From: Lunularia cruciata
Taxonomy: Eukaryota > Streptophyta > Marchantiopsida > Lunulariales > Lunulariaceae
NCBI GenBank assembly: GCA_948567375.1
Contig: OX419755.1
Span: forward strand, 21,705,001-21,769,000
DNA: 64,000 bases
Reading direction: 5' to 3'
A program made the translations under genes and the position numbers. Under the pieces are notes generated by a model, which worked only from the letters and a program-made list of their open reading frames with translations, had not been told where the DNA came from and did not search any database. Below are positions 1 to 12,359 of this stretch, piece by piece; within the stretch, counting starts at the first letter, position 1; every line of letters begins with the position of its first letter.

Positions 1-42
1 GTGAGTCATGTGCTTCTTGAAGTCATGCCAAGCGTAGACCAC

Positions 43-255
43 CTAAACTTGGAACATAGATGCATTTATCACAACATAGAAGTACATCTTAAATGAAAAG
101 ATCTTGTACTCCTTGTCATATGCTGCAAGATAAACTTGTAGCAATTGAAAGAAAAGATCATGTTGTAAAGCAATTCTAAATTCAATTTGGACCTTTGAGT
201 CAATTGACATTGTTGTAATTGTTGCTATGATGAGAAATTTAAGAAGAGTTTTCAA
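43..255 (-). pseudogene. Segment after RNase H, Gy-A copy 1
   Basis: The translation contains SIDSKVQIEFRIALQHD, which matches SFDSKVQIKFRTALQQD in copy 3 and the equivalent stretch at about 12340-12370 in copy 2. In gypsy polyproteins this lies between RNase H and the integrase zinc finger. The element continues past the window edge. Confidence 0.65.
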
Positions 256-969
256 ATCTGGTCATTATGATAGGGCATCAAGTATGACATGGAATTTTCC
301 AAGCTTGTACTCAAGATTGATGTCAAATAATTGTAGTTTTTCTTCCTATCAAGGATGTTGATTCTTCATATACTCCCAATGTAATATCTACAACAAAAGT
401 TTGTGATTGATTTTTATGATCACTTGTTTCTCCAAGAAATAAGACATCCATTCCTTGGTGGTATATATTATTGAAAGTTGTTCTTGATTTCAAGGAGAAT
501 AATTTCTTTCTATAGTGTTTAGCTCCATACCTTGGTAGTATAGATTATTGCTACTTTTTCTTGATCTCAAGGAGATTAGTATAGTGTTTTGTTAGTAAGA
601 CATAAAGGCAATGAGATATATCCCATATGGAATTATTGCTGCAAGATTTCTCCAATGGCAAAGTTAGAACTATCAAAATCAACCATGCAAGGTAGTTGAG
701 GATCACATAGTTGAAGGATGGGTTATGAGTACACCTTGTGCTTCAATTTCTTGAATGTTTCTTTGTGCTTGGTGGTCTGCTGAAAGCTTGATGCTTTCCC
801 TAAAAGATCACTCAATGGTATGGTTACATGAGCATAGTCATAGGTGAACCATTAGTTAAAACTTGCCAATCCATTAAATGCCCATACTTTTGTGGTACCC
901 TTTCATGTAGGCCAATTAGTTATGGCCTTGATTTTCTCTTGTTCCATCTTGATCCCCTCCAATGAGACT

Positions 970-1152
970 TTATGACCCAAGAAGGTAAATTCTTATTGCC
1001 AAAAGACATACTTGGACTTCTTGCAAGAAAACTTCCATTGATGTAGTCATCTTATTCCTTCTTGTACATGATTCATGTTCCACCTCCATCTTGCCATAGA
1101 TTAGAATGTCATCTAAAAACACCACCATATACCAAACCAAAAACCCATCCAA
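970..1152 (-). pseudogene. Reverse transcriptase catalytic segment, Gy-A copy 1
   Basis: The minus strand keeps VFLDDILIY, the FxDD active-site block of Ty3/gypsy reverse transcriptase, preceded by a QM-DGFLVWYM stretch. Neighbouring frames continue the palm upstream (about 1150-1400) and the connection domain downstream (about 840-960). The segment is a fragment, not a functional gene. Confidence 0.75.
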
Positions 1153-3363
1153 TATTCAGTGCATCTGATCCATGAAGACCATTGGAGCATTAGTAACCCC
1201 AAAAAGTAGAACTTTATTCAAAATACCCATACCTTGTGCAAAAGGTAGTCTTGTGTACATTCTCCCTATCAATAAGAATTTGCCAAATACTCCTTCCCAA
1301 TCTTGAATGTAACAAGATGTGAGGTATGGAATGCAGACCTTTTCTACCAGCCACTATTATCAATCTACTTCAAAATACTTGCTTGATAAGAATACTTAAT
1401 TCCTTTACTAATTACATGGACATGTAATTCTTTGAGCTTCTAGAATCAACCAAAATCATACAACCACAACCAAATATTATACCTTGCAAGTGAAGTAAAT
1501 TTGAAGATAAGTCAAGCCTTCCATCTCATTGATACTAATCAAGGTCCCAATAGGTGATTCAATAGCTCTTATTAGGATTCTTTGTTTCCTTGACCATTGT
1601 GCTTCACAAACTCCATTTGTGCAATTTATTGAGGTCATTTATTCTTGAGTGGACATTCAACAATTTGATATCCAATTTAGTGATAATAAAAGCAACCACC
1701 ATTTTTTTGCAATCTCTCCCTATGTATAGTGCCAAGTGGTCTTTGTTGGGTGGCATCAATCTCCATTGGTGCTAGCTCCTCTACTTGTGTATATAATGTT
1801 CACAAAATTTTGTGATGGTCAAGGTATGTCAATCAGCTTTTTTCTCACTAAAGATGAACCTTTGATGGTGTATTATAATAACGCACCATGGCTTAAGAAG
1901 GAAAGGAACCCCAACTCCATCATGCTCCTCCAAGGCAAACACTCTAAGACTAAAATCATTGCTTACTAGGAAACTCAATGAGAGAGAGATAGTTCTAAAT
2001 GAAAAGATGATGAGTACCTTATCATCCCTAGTTTGTTTATTTGTCAAATAGTTACGCACCAAAGTTACTAATTACTAGAGTAACTGAAGCTACTTATCTA
2101 AAAGTCAAATAAAATGAAAAGTCTAAAAGAATATCCATACTTATATGAATATTCTCCTAAGCATGTAGTCTTAACTTGATCTAACCACTAAGTCAAGGAT
2201 TCTTTCACATGGGCTTTCCTTGGACTATAGAAGAACCCAAAACAAAAAGACTTGTGGTTCCAAGAGTTCTCAACTCTTTCCTCAAAGCCAAACACCTAGG
2301 AATAATACTAAGTCAATACACTAGAATCCAAGATAGTGGTGTTCATCTTTTCTACCTCCTCTAAGATAAGGTCCCATTTATCTTAGCTATGACTAACTTA
2401 TCTTAATCATAACTAATGTGGAACCATCCTTTATCTCTATATAAATAACATCTCTTAGGTACTTATAACACCAAAATAAATATCACAATAGCACATACAT
2501 GCACAAATGGGTGTTAGAAGTCAAGACCAAGTTGTGGTAACCAAGGAATCAAAGCGCTCAATGAGCTATATTCTCCAAGTGTTTGGCCTCTTGCATGATC
2601 ACTTCCAATTTGGTGTGTGACTTCAAACTCCTCACAAGTTGATCTAGAGCTTCACCTTGTAGTATATTTGAAGTGATGGAGCTTCTCATAGAACCAATTT
2701 TGGTTCACTTTTTCCAATCTACCTTGTGAAGTATTTATAGCTTGAAGTCTCTCTATTATTGTATTCTTGGATATTTCTCATATTGAGATTTGCATAACTA
2801 ACTACTATTTAGCTTGCTCTACTTGGAATTGCCACTATAACTTTACCACTTCATCCAAGTGGTATGAAGCTAATAGAATCTATCTTTGTTCATCTTAAAG
2901 ATTTGTAGCTTCAAAATAATATTCATAACCAAACAAAAAATTCTCCAAAACACTTGAGAGATTTTTGCTTTCAAATACCTTGGGCTTTGGAAGTCAAATT
3001 CACTCTTTTGCTCTCTTCATGCTCTTGTTGTTAATGGTTTCTTTTTTCCAATGGTCGAGTAAGGTGCTTGCTTTTTTATTACATAACAATGATAACTTTA
3101 GGTATTGCCGCCATGACTACTACTCTATCAATTATATATAGTGATATAAGTTAAGACATAGATGCAACACGTCCACCCTTTAAATAAGTTACGATTGGAA
3201 GTATCAATGGTCCATCAAGAAAGGTGATTGCATTTAGAAAATTTTGTAAATGGCATGATATAGTAACATGCATGAAATGATGCTTAGGTAGTATATGGAT
3301 ATAAAAATCCTAATGGTTTGAAGGAATGGATTTAGTGGTCTATAAATCCAATCAATCCCAACC

Positions 3364-3378
3364 GCACTCTAATACCAA
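3364..3378 (-). promoter_or_regulatory. Primer binding site, tRNA-Met type
   Basis: Immediately inside the LTR the minus strand reads TTGGTATTAGAGTGC, close to the plant initiator tRNA-Met primer site TGGTATCAGAGC. It sets the orientation and marks the LTR as the 5' one. Confidence 0.8.
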
Positions 3379-3810
3379 TATAAAAGATCAAGGAGAGAAA
3401 TAACAAAATAGAAGACCATAGTGAAAAATCACATTGTGACTCTTGAATAAGGGAACTCCAAATGCCTAGCATGAGTTTGGGCTATGGTATTTATAAATAA
3501 CATATAATGTTTTGGGAAAGCTTCTCAAAAAGCTTCTTAGAACCCACCTTCTTAGAGTGCAAACTAAGCTAACCCATAAGCTTCCTTCTAGAAGTTGCCT
3601 ACTTGGTATGCAAGCTAAGCTAGTCAAGAAGCTTCCCAAGAAGTTTCCTTCTAGAAACCACCTACTTGGCATGCAAGCTAAGCTAGCCGGGATGCTTCCC
3701 AAGAAGTTTCCTAAATACTTTTATAATATTCTAACAATTCATGGCTAATGTGGCCTATTTGCCACTTTATTAATCTTGCCTAATTCATTTGTTAACTCCA
3801 TATTATTACA
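3379..3810 (-). repeat. 5' LTR of Gy-A copy 1
   Basis: On the minus strand it starts TGTAATAATATGGAG and ends GATCTTTTATA (TG...CA in the better-preserved copy at 53914). It contains the same internal tandem block of about 60 bp (AAGCTTCC...GCATGCCAAGTAG-like) seen in the other Gy-A LTRs. Length is 432 bp against 472 and 479 bp in copy 3. Its outer end abuts the methyltransferase relic at 3811. Confidence 0.85.
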
Positions 3811-4610
3811 TCACAAGTGCCTAAGTGTTTATGCCTATCAAGTGTATCATATGCTGCTCAACCAATCCCAAGCTCACAATCCAAAGTCAAATAGTTTAGG
3901 TCCAAAACCTAACCTAACAACTAATGCTTGAATGCCTTGAAATTGCTAAAATGGTGGTATTACCAATGTGTAAATCCATTGCCCACTCTCTCAAATCAAC
4001 ATTGGCTCCAACAATTGCTATAACTATGATTCCCAAACAAGTCTAAGACCTCTCTCTTGAAAAGCACATGAGATTGGGAAACTCCTGAGTTTGGGTAAAG
4101 TGGCTCTAGGCTACCCAACAAGGTTCACCACTACCATAGGTGACCTATATGCTGCTACCACAATTTGAGTCTAGCTCCCAACATCCAAAAGTATCTTTAA
4201 CAATAAAGTGGACTAGCCATTGAATCCCACCATAGGTACATCCACTAAAGACAATAAGAGGTTCATCCACCTAAGAGGTAAAAGGTTCATCCACCAAAGA
4301 CAAAGACAATGAGCATGTGATTTGACATTGGTAACATCTAATAACATGGTAGGTCCCATCCAAGAATGGACTTGATGTGTACTCACCATCACCAATATAT
4401 GAGAATCACCCATCAAAGAGATATTCACTAAAATATAAGCTAGAGAAATAGACTAAGAAGCCTAAAGATATCATAGTATACATAACATCTCTCAACGTAC
4501 ACTAGAATAGAGATATTATATACCTTGACCTTGGCTAACATGGGTATGTCCCTAACATGGCTATCAAAAAATCACCAAATGAATGAGACAATTTCTCTCT
4601 AGATCTTGCA
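3811..4610 (-). pseudogene. Relic of a retroelement DNMT3-like cytosine methyltransferase
   Basis: Minus-strand DNA is colinear with 38290-39090 of element M: the region before motif IV (4590-4610), the motif IV DNA with the PCQ codon region (about 4545-4560, Gln codon now TAG), the motif VI region (about 4420), the HQVHSWMGP stretch (about 4350-4380), motif VIII (about 4270-4320), the target-recognition region (4120-4260), and motifs IX-X (about 3860-4000). Many CpG sites of M are TpG or CpA here, and I see only one CpG (4496-4497) in 800 bp. It is cut on the low side by the LTR of Gy-A copy 1 and on the high side by the end of Gy-B. The family resemblance is clear by eye; percentage identity was not computed. 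Confidence 0.85.
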
Positions 4611-5140
4611 TGTAATACTCCAAGGACAAGAGAACTTCCAAGAGAGATACAAGAGAAAAAACACAAGTTTCACACTCAATACTCCAATGCCCCAAAGGAG
4701 AACCTTCTCTTTATTATATAGCAAAGAGGATCCCCTCAAAAGAAGCTTGGATCAGATACATGGATTGGTGACCTATCAGCAAGCTTCATCCTTGGATTAG
4801 TTTTTTGGATGGGTGATATGTCAGTCCTTGTCCTATCTAGTTGGTCACATGGGTCTGACAAAAGGAATCTTTAGGGAATCCTCTTGTAGGGAGCTCAAAT
4901 GGGAAAGCTCTTGACAAGAAAAATCATAAGGGGTAGAAGGCAAGCCTTTTCCCCTTAAGGAGAAGGAATCTTTTCTATTTTCAAGGCATGATTCTCCATT
5001 TAGGTCCCAAAATTGCCTCCAAAGTTTAGGCTATTTTTTACTTCTGCCCCACTAGTAGAAGTACTCTTTTGGTGACACCTCTGTCTGATCTACCTAGCAC
5101 ATTGTACACAACATCCTTTTGGAAGTCACCAAGCCAATTT
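4611..5140 (-). repeat. 3' terminal region of Gy-B, probably containing its 3' LTR
   Basis: Non-coding DNA between the integrase end and the methyltransferase relic. Read on the minus strand it has a TATA-like stretch (CTATATAATAAAG, about 4710-4725) and ends in GGAGTATTACA at 4611. I could not fix where the LTR begins, and I found no second copy in the window to confirm it. Confidence 0.45.
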
Positions 5141-6271
5141 TCACCCCCAGATAATATATCTAGCTACTTGTATTACAAACCTCCTCCCTTTTAAGACATA
5201 ACATCCTTGTTGCAAAGTTCTACAAAGTGCTAAAAAGATTGAACTAACACTGGTGTGTTGGTCAAGTTGGCTGTTGGCTCCCATATTGCCTTGTACAGTG
5301 TGTACCCTTTCCAATGGACCAGATATTCTACATATGGATGGCAAGTACCATGGATGCATTTCTGGAGAATGCGTTCAACCTCATACGCCTCCGCCTCATC
5401 AACAAGGGTTGGACAAGGTCAAATTTCTTGGATGGAAGAGAAGTGGGATGGACGAGGAGCATATTGGCATAATAAGGAAACATGAAACACTTGGTGCATC
5501 TTCAAATGTGGCAGTAGCTTGAGGTGATACACCATGGCACCAATGCAATGAAGGATGGAGAAAGGCCCAATAAAATAAGATCTGAGCTTATGAGGACCAA
5601 CTAACTTGAGGTTGGTGGTTAACAACCAACTTGATCTCCCACATTGCACTCCATGTGTTGGTAATGTGCATTTGCTTATTGCTTCTGCCAATTTTGGGTG
5701 ATTTGCAACCTGCGCTTGGCATGCTCCACCCTTGTTGGATTCTAGAAACAAAAGTGTTGAAAATGTCAACCTTGGTAGCCACCGGATGGACCTTCATCAA
5801 GCTTGAAGGTGTGAAAGGATGCTCTTCATACATGAGGAATAATAGTGTGACTTGTATGGAAGCATTCACTAAATTGTTGTAAGCAAATTCCACCAATAAG
5901 ATTAAGGTGTCCCAACTCTCTTGCTCATCCAAATTAAGGTTCCAAAGCATGTCCTCAATAGTGAAATTTGCCCTCTCTATTTGTCCATCAATTTGTGAAT
6001 GTTAAGTTGTGGACATGGCCAATTTGGTTTTGAAGAACCTAAAGAGTGTTCTCCAAAACAAACTAGTGAATTGAGTGCCTGTATCTATGATGAGCACTTG
6101 AGACAAGCCATGATGAGAAAAGACTGCATCTAAGTATAATTGAGCTAGTTGTGAGGTAATTACATCCTTAGTGGTGGGATTCATATGAATCATTTTGCTG
6201 AGTTGCTCAAAAAAGACTACGATAAAGTCAAACCCACAAATGGTCTTGGGCAATTCACAAGCCAGATCCAT
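5141..6271 (-). pseudogene. Integrase core and C-terminal region of Gy-B
   Basis: Successive minus-strand fragments carry DLACELPKTICGFDFIVVF (first catalytic Asp region), a second-Asp block with IDTGTQFTSLFW, LAMSTT just before the HPQTDGQ-type region, then a VEFAYNN motif and a MHQVFHVSLL stretch typical of the integrase C-terminus. Stops and frameshifts separate the pieces. Gypsy integrases insert the element cDNA; this copy cannot encode one. Confidence 0.75.
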
Positions 6272-6319
6272 GCTTACTTATTCCCAATGGTGTGTAGGAG
6301 TGTGGAAAGGTTGGAGGAG

Positions 6320-6529
6320 TCATGTGGGAGCTTGATTAGAAGCTTTATTTTGTTGACAAAGTAGGCAGCTTTGAATATATTCCATCACATTGTTGCTCAT
6401 CTTCAGCCAATAGTAATGGCGTTTGATTGCATCCAAGGTCTTATCTATTCCAACATGACTTGCAATGGCAAAATCATGACATTCTACTGGGATGGTGGTT
6501 CTTAGATCTATGTCATGTGGGATCTCCAA
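6320..6529 (-). pseudogene. Integrase HHCC zinc-finger segment of Gy-B
   Basis: The translation keeps SHVGIDKTLDAIKRHYYW and a CLLC pair, the H-H-C-C zinc-binding pattern at the integrase N-terminus, followed by QQNKASNQAPT. It lies between the RNase H region and the integrase core, as expected. Confidence 0.75.
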
Positions 6530-7013
6530 TCGGTCATCACGGAAGGTGAGTCCTTGGGTGTTTGTGATGCCTTTGGATGATTGAGCACTACAATCTATGG
6601 ATCAGTTTTTGTAGCAATAAGAATCTTGGGCCAAAATTTAGGGTTCATCTTGATTTCCACCACCAAATTTTTTGTCATCGGCATGCGGGTGAATGCATTT
6701 GCAAGTTGCTTCTTGCCTTCCACATACCTAATTTTCCTGTTGAATTATTGTCTCCACTCCGCTTACCAAATCTATTGACAAGAAAGATCTTTTTGTGTCT
6801 TGAGGTAGACTAGAAGTTTATGGTCAGTCTCTACCACAAATGCCTTCTCACCCAAATAGTACTTCCAATGCTTGGTTGCAAGGACAATGGCTAGCTCTTC
6901 TCATTTGGTGGTGTGATAGTTGCATTCTACCACTAACAACTTACAAGAGAAATATGCAATTGGGTGCCATCCATCCTACCATTCTTGATGTAAGATTGCT
7001 CCTATTGCTACAG

Positions 7014-8098
7014 CTAATGCATATGTAGCCATCTTGATTCAAGATGGCTACATATTGGATCGTACCATTTCAAGATTAGTGCATGTAGTAATGTGTCTTT
7101 CAACTCTTGAAAGGCTAATTCTTGTATGATTCTCCATATCCACTTCTTCTCCTTGCCAAAAAGTGTTGTTAGAGGTTTTGCAATCTTGGAGAAGTCTGTG
7201 ATAAATTGACGATAAAACCTCATCAATTGCAAGAAACTCTTGAGTTGAGTCTGATCTTTTGGAGCACTCCATTTTTTAATGACCTCTATGTTATCTATTA
7301 ACACTTGGATACCCTCTACACTTACTCTATGCCCTAAGTAGTCTACTTTAGATTTGATTGATACAATTGATTTTGTCATAGAATTGATTCTATCGTAGAA
7401 TTTGGAGGAACTCTCACCAATGTTGCTTGTGCTATATCCGCATCCTACTATAGACTAAGATGTCATCAAGAAAAATGATAATAGATTTATCCAAGCAAGG
7501 ACAAAATATATCATTCATCAAACTCATGAAAGTGACTAGAGCGTTGGTGAGACCAAACGGCATTACCAAGTACTCCAAGTGACCATACCTTGTTTGAAAG
7601 GTTATTTTGTGTATGTTTTCTTTTGCAATTTTGATTTGGTTGTAACCGCTCCGCAAATCAAGTTTTGTGAAGTGCCTTACCCCATTGAGTTGATCAAAAA
7701 GTCATCCATGTGGGGTAATGGATATTTTTTCTTCACCTTTTGTTAATTCAGTCCCCAATAGTCAATGCACATGCGTACATTATTCTATCCTTCTTCTTCA
7801 CAAACAATGCAAGAGCTCCATATGGTGATACATTGGGTTGGATAAACCCCTTTTGCAACATGTACTCAATTTGAGCCTTACACTCCTCCAACTCATGAGG
7901 TGGTAGTCGATCTGGGGCCTTACAAGGAGGTGTCTTCCCAAGAAGTATCTCAATTTTATGATTGACTCTCCTTTTTGGTGGTAAACCTATGGGTAATTCA
8001 TCTGGAAAGACATCTTGGAACTCATTGACCACATCTTTCAATTTCTCAAGAATTTGTCCATTTTTTTGGGCACTCTGGACTTCTCTTATTAAACGCAT
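7014..8098 (-). pseudogene. Reverse transcriptase and start of RNase H of Gy-B
   Basis: Three minus-strand fragments cover the palm and connection: DVFPDELPIGLPPKR at the N-terminus (7748-8098), [21 protein letters not shown] and [11 protein letters not shown] (7432-7656; the active-site LDD is kept), and VDYLGHRVSVEGI with the FLQLMRFYRQFI connection (7014-7379). Frames shift between fragments. Confidence 0.8.
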
Positions 8099-8394
8099 GA
8101 TCTATCTTACCAATAGTTGTGGTCCTTATAACATACAGAGGTTGCTCTTGCCTTTGTAATCTTTGTTTATCCCAAAGAACTTCCATTGACTAGTTTTCAC
8201 TACTTTCTTTCTCCAATCCATAGTAGGGTTGTAGTGCTCCATCCACAACATACCTAGATCGCATCATAACAAGCTAGTTGTGTAACTTGCCACTCAATTG
8301 CCTCTTGATACCCTCCTATAGAGAGTATTACCTTTTTAGGTAATGGCTCAATCCTCTTTGTCTAACTCTACTTTGTCCTTCTCATCCTTCTCTA

Positions 8395-8500
8395 GTTCCA
8401 TCCCTAACCTCATTGCAATAAAGTGAGACAAGAAATTCTCTATTGCCCCAAGGTCTATCAACACTCTCACTAGATTACCTTCTAGTTTGGAGAGTTATGC
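8395..8500 (-). pseudogene. Aspartic protease remnant of Gy-B
   Basis: Read by eye on the minus strand, the DNA gives LVRVLIDLGAIENFLSHF, matching the usual VLIDSGATHNFIS protease block with the catalytic Asp kept and Ser-Gly changed. It lies upstream of the reverse transcriptase, as expected in gypsy elements. Confidence 0.55.
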
Positions 8501-8560
8501 ATGCAATGACACCAATTCCAATCAACAACCAAGCCACATTGTTACTATAGATGAAAAAAC

Positions 8561-10600
8561 GTGCAACATTGAGCCTTACATGGCTGGGACAATGTTCTAT
8601 AGGAGTAGTGGAAAATTTGATTTCAAGAATGAATCAATACCTTCAATTATTCACAACGGAGATCACCGATCATTTTGCAAATGTGTTTGCATGTGGGTCC
8701 TTGATCTTCATAGGATATGCATTTAGTGGGTTTTGGATCCCCGTTCTACAAACTGCTTCTGTTCCTATTTCTAAATATGCCTTTCTTTAGTAGTAAAGGT
8801 TTGTATTTACCACCAATAACATTGAGTTGATAAACCAGATTAAGTTTATACCTTGTGATCTCTATATTAAGTTATTTTGACCAAACATTCATGGGTTGAA
8901 GAGATATCCTGGTGTGATCAATAAAAAATGAGCTGACCAAAAAAAATTTAAGTGAAGAATGGTATGTCACATATTCTTAAATAAGAAATTAGTCGAGTCA
9001 AATATACAAATAGATCTAAAGTGCCATAAAAAGAATAATTGAGAGAATTGGAAAGGAGAAGGTGGGAGAAGCTATTAGGAGGCCAAGGTCCAAACTATAA
9101 CTTAAACTATACAACTTGTGATGTCTCTACTCCAATGAAGAATTTCAAGAGGAGTTCTCTAAGCATGCATTTTGGAACAATTTGGGATACAATTCAACCA
9201 ACAAGTTAACTACCATCCCAACAAGTGGGAAAGCATAAGCAAATGCAGCAAGAATGGAAATCGGCTCATGTCACAAACAGAAGTCAATGATAATGGAAGT
9301 ACAATTTTGAACCGAAACTTATATGAACTTGAATCTATCAAGAAACACAAAAATCTAGCAAAGAGCTTCTTGCTCTTTATTATGTTTTCAAGCCCTTCAA
9401 GTGAAATAGCTTGGTTTAAAATTGTATTGAACATTCATGTTTAAGAGAGTCTACCACAACCAACTGATGTGGGAAAATATGTTGCCCCAAGGGTAGTCAA
9501 GCCAAATTGGTGATCCTAAACCTGCATGGTAGTTTATAGGGAAATAAGTATACATGTTTTGGCAAAGAGATGAACATAGAGACCAACGTTTTAGTAATTT
9601 TTCTAGGTCAACCTTAGACATATCAACTTGAATCTGTAATGGACATCAGTATTTAACTCATAATCTTACCATAAGAAATGATTTCAAGTCATAACTCCTA
9701 ACAAGAAATGATTATTGATAACCAACAACTACAAGAGAATGACAATCTTTCTTCCTTAGAAAGACAAGTCCAAAATTCATTAGGAGTGATTATTATCATA
9801 GGTTGGAAAAGCACCAAAAGCAAGGCGGTGGAGCCATCTAAAAAGCTGCCCTTATACAAGGATGCAACGAGTCAACCTACAACTACAACTAAAGAACTAA
9901 GGATAACATCCAAGAGATGATTAGTGATAATCAATAGATGCAAAAACAAGATAATATTTCTTGCAGAAGGAGTCAAGTAAAGATAGAAGATTCAATAGTA
10001 TTTTTCATGGGCAGAACGTTTCCTTGGAGTGCAAGAAACTGGGGCGGTATAGATTTCAAATTCCTAGACTCAAAACACCAACTAAAACTCATAGATAAAG
10101 CAATTTTTCCATTTGGGCTTGCTTCCACAAGGCAAGAACATGGTTATAAAAACACCTTGTTATGTCCAAAGTTGGTGATGGCTCTACCATGGACCATGGA
10201 CTTAACTGTAAACAACAAAGATGCAAAGTTACAAGGTCTGGTTCAAATGAAGAATATATGATAATGCTTGGAGAAGTCTGCAATTATTTTTTATCCACAA
10301 TCCATTTTATGTGCAAAAGTATTATCTAACCATAGTTGTTTGAAAAAATCAATGTGTTATAAGAAGATCCAAGGGGATTTCTTGTTTGTGTCCATCATGG
10401 TGTATAAGTTGGATCTAAAGAAAATGCTTGTTTTGGATTTTTAAGTTGATTATTATTTAAAAAATTTCAATTTGTGTTATATACTTGGATGTTAAGACAA
10501 AATTTATCCTTTATTGACAAAGAAAATATTGACTTCATATAAACCATTTTATCATAACTCCTCTTAAGGTTGCATTTCATTCAACTTAATGATATTTGAA
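8561..10600. other. Unassigned stretch between Gy-B and Gy-A copy 2
   Basis: No gene family recognised. There are modest plus-strand open stretches at 8551-8790 (ends with ...GYAFSGFWIPVLQTASVP), 9172-9444 and 9938-10261, but none gave a domain I know, and base use is like the surrounding DNA. It may hold the missing 5' part of Gy-B or another old element. Confidence 0.3.
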
Positions 10601-10629
10601 ACACATAATGAGTATTTGAAACACAACCC

Positions 10630-10866
10630 AAGAAGTTTTCTTCTAGGAAATACCTATTTGGCATGCAAGCCCAACTAGTTGAGAAACTTCCCAAGAGGCT
10701 TCCTCTTAGAAGTCACTACTTGGCATACAAACTACCCAATACTTGGAAGTTACCAAGTAGCTTCCTAGATGCTTCTAGAATATTCTTATAATTCTTGGCT
10801 AGTTTGGCATATTTGCTATTTCATTAGTCTCTACTAACTTGACTATAAACTTCATATTTTTATATA
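10630..10866 (-). repeat. Truncated 3' LTR of Gy-A copy 2
   Basis: It has the Gy-A tandem block (AAGTTTTCTTCTAGG... and GGCATGCAAGCC...) and a boundary at about 10866 (minus strand TATATAAAAATATGAAG against TGTAACAATATGGAG in copy 3). A polypurine tract, GGTGGAGGAA on the minus strand, lies just inside at about 10867-10876. The outer half of the LTR is absent. Confidence 0.65.
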
Positions 10867-11000
10867 TTCCTCCACCGCTAGCTGATGATGTTCTCATCAC
10901 CATGGAAGCTTAAAACTCCTAGATGGCCATTTGTGCATTGTGGAGAATGAGAAAGAAGATCCCCAGTGGCATCATGAAAAGGATCATGATCATGAAATTT

Positions 11001-11447
11001 CTAAAGGAATTTGTACTCAGTATGTTGTTGGCGGCCATGTTGAATGTGGTAACGTACAAGGATATGATCAACTTCATATTCCTCATGATTGCTAATGGGA
11101 AGAGGAGGGGGCTGGACACAAGTGGAAGTGGAAGATGGATTAGAAACAAAGAGTTTCAACTTGGAGACATGAAAGATAGGGTGGACTTTCATATAACAAG
11201 ACAAGGCAAGTCGATAAGCAGTATGAGAAATGATTTGAGTGACATCATATAAAACTACCTAATTAGGAGTAAGTTTACAAAGTTGTGTATTAAGTGGGAA
11301 GGGAAGGTTACTAAAAGAAAACATGACCTTATCATTGAGTTGAAAGGTGACATCACAATGATGTTGGTCTTGGTATTGTTTTTGATAATTTTGAGCAACC
11401 AGGAGATGAGATTTGGCTTGTTGTAGGGATTGGAATATTGTGTTCAA
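11001..11447 (-). pseudogene. Integrase C-terminus and chromodomain-like tail, Gy-A copy 2
   Basis: Fragments give QQAKSHLLVAQNYQKQYQDQ, then HPIFHVSKLK, then EEYEVDHILVRYHI. The last block resembles the chromodomain (EEYEVExIL...) at the C-terminus of chromovirus integrases, which guides insertion into heterochromatin. Copy 3 carries the same layout at 57900-58508. Confidence 0.7.
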
Positions 11448-11976
11448 GAATGGGAAAGTATGAGGGACATGAGATGGAGGAGGTGCAAGAAGGGAATCCA
11501 GAACAAGTGGATTTTAGCCAAAATTCAGAAAGAAGAGAGAGAATCTAGTGCTTGCTTTCTTTGATTTATTGTATAGGCAAACTCAATAGTTGCAAGACAT
11601 TCATCCAATTGGTATGGTGAACATTGACAAAGGCACAAAGCATATCATCCAAGGTACAATTTACATGTTTGGTTTATCCATTAGTTTGAGGATGATAGGC
11701 AATGGACAAAGGAAGCTTGGTGCCAATTAGTTGGAAGAGTGCTTGCCAAAATTTTCCAATGAATCAAGGATCATGGTCAAAGATGAGTACACTTGGCATC
11801 ATGTGATGCTTGCATCACACGATGTAGATTGTTGAAGTAGATTTGAGTCAATGTTAGAGCATCCACTTTATCAAGGGTTGGTGCTTAATGGATTTGCTTA
11901 CTAAGTTTCTCAATAAACACCAAAATTTTTATATGACCCTGCTTTGTCTTAGGCAAGGATGTGATAAGATCTAAGC

Positions 11977-12213
11977 TCACATGTTCTTATCAAGAAAATG
12001 GGATGGGAAGTGGTTGAAGGAGTCCACTTGGTTTTTGCTTACTAGTCTTGTTGCCTTGGCAGCTCTCACAAGATCAAATAAACTCTCAAACCTCTCATGC
12101 CATGTTGGGCCACCACCGTTGGCATTGTAGGGTATCCAAGGTCTTATCCATACCCATGTGATTAGAGATTGGTAAGTCATGGGCTTCTTGGAGGTGCGCA
12201 AGTCATAGGTCAT
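11977..12213 (-). pseudogene. Integrase zinc-finger region, Gy-A copy 2
   Basis: Minus-strand fragment that includes SKNQVDSFNHFPSHF, matching the segment between zinc finger and core in copy 3 (RLLQALPIPSA-like). The DNA just above it (12080-12190) carries the H-H-C-C area, but the frame is broken. Confidence 0.5.
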
Positions 12214-12359
12214 CCTTGACTAGAACATAGATCCGGTTCTCATAGAATAGAAGACCTTTCTTGAAGGAGAAGGTATTGAATATCTTGTCATGTGATGCAA
12301 GACAACCTTGTACCATCTAAATGAAGAGGTCTTAAAGTAAAGTGGTCTTAAACTCAATT

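Larger units (their letters stand above)
1..3810 (-). mobile_element. Gy-A copy 1: 5' part of a decayed Ty3/gypsy chromovirus-like element
   Basis: The element reads on the minus strand from its 5' LTR (3379-3810) down to the window edge, where it is cut off, so its 3' LTR is not visible. Directly after the LTR comes a tRNA-Met-type primer site. Relics of Gag (including a degenerate zinc-knuckle region near 1640-1700), protease (about 1370-1560), reverse transcriptase (about 840-1350), RNase H (about 300-800) and the segment after RNase H (43-255) follow in normal gypsy order. All reading frames are broken many times. It matches the copies at about 10630-14335 and 53914-59091 and is inserted into a methyltransferase relic. 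Confidence 0.85.
4611..8560 (-). mobile_element. Gy-B: decayed Ty3/gypsy element
   Basis: A minus-strand pol in normal gypsy order: protease (about 8400-8490), reverse transcriptase (7432-8098), RNase H connection (about 6540-7379), integrase zinc finger (6320-6529), integrase core (5588-6271) and integrase C-terminal part (5141-5769). The 3' end at 4611 starts TGTAATACTCC on the plus strand, consistent with an LTR end next to the methyltransferase relic. No gag, primer site or 5' LTR could be recognised above 8560, so the element looks truncated. Sequence differs clearly from Gy-A. Confidence 0.8.

Noticed and set aside
3466-3748. Repetitive LLGMQAKL-type and similar frames on both strands
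   Set aside because: Translation of the tandem block in the Gy-A LTR, not protein coding; the same applies at 54010-54234.
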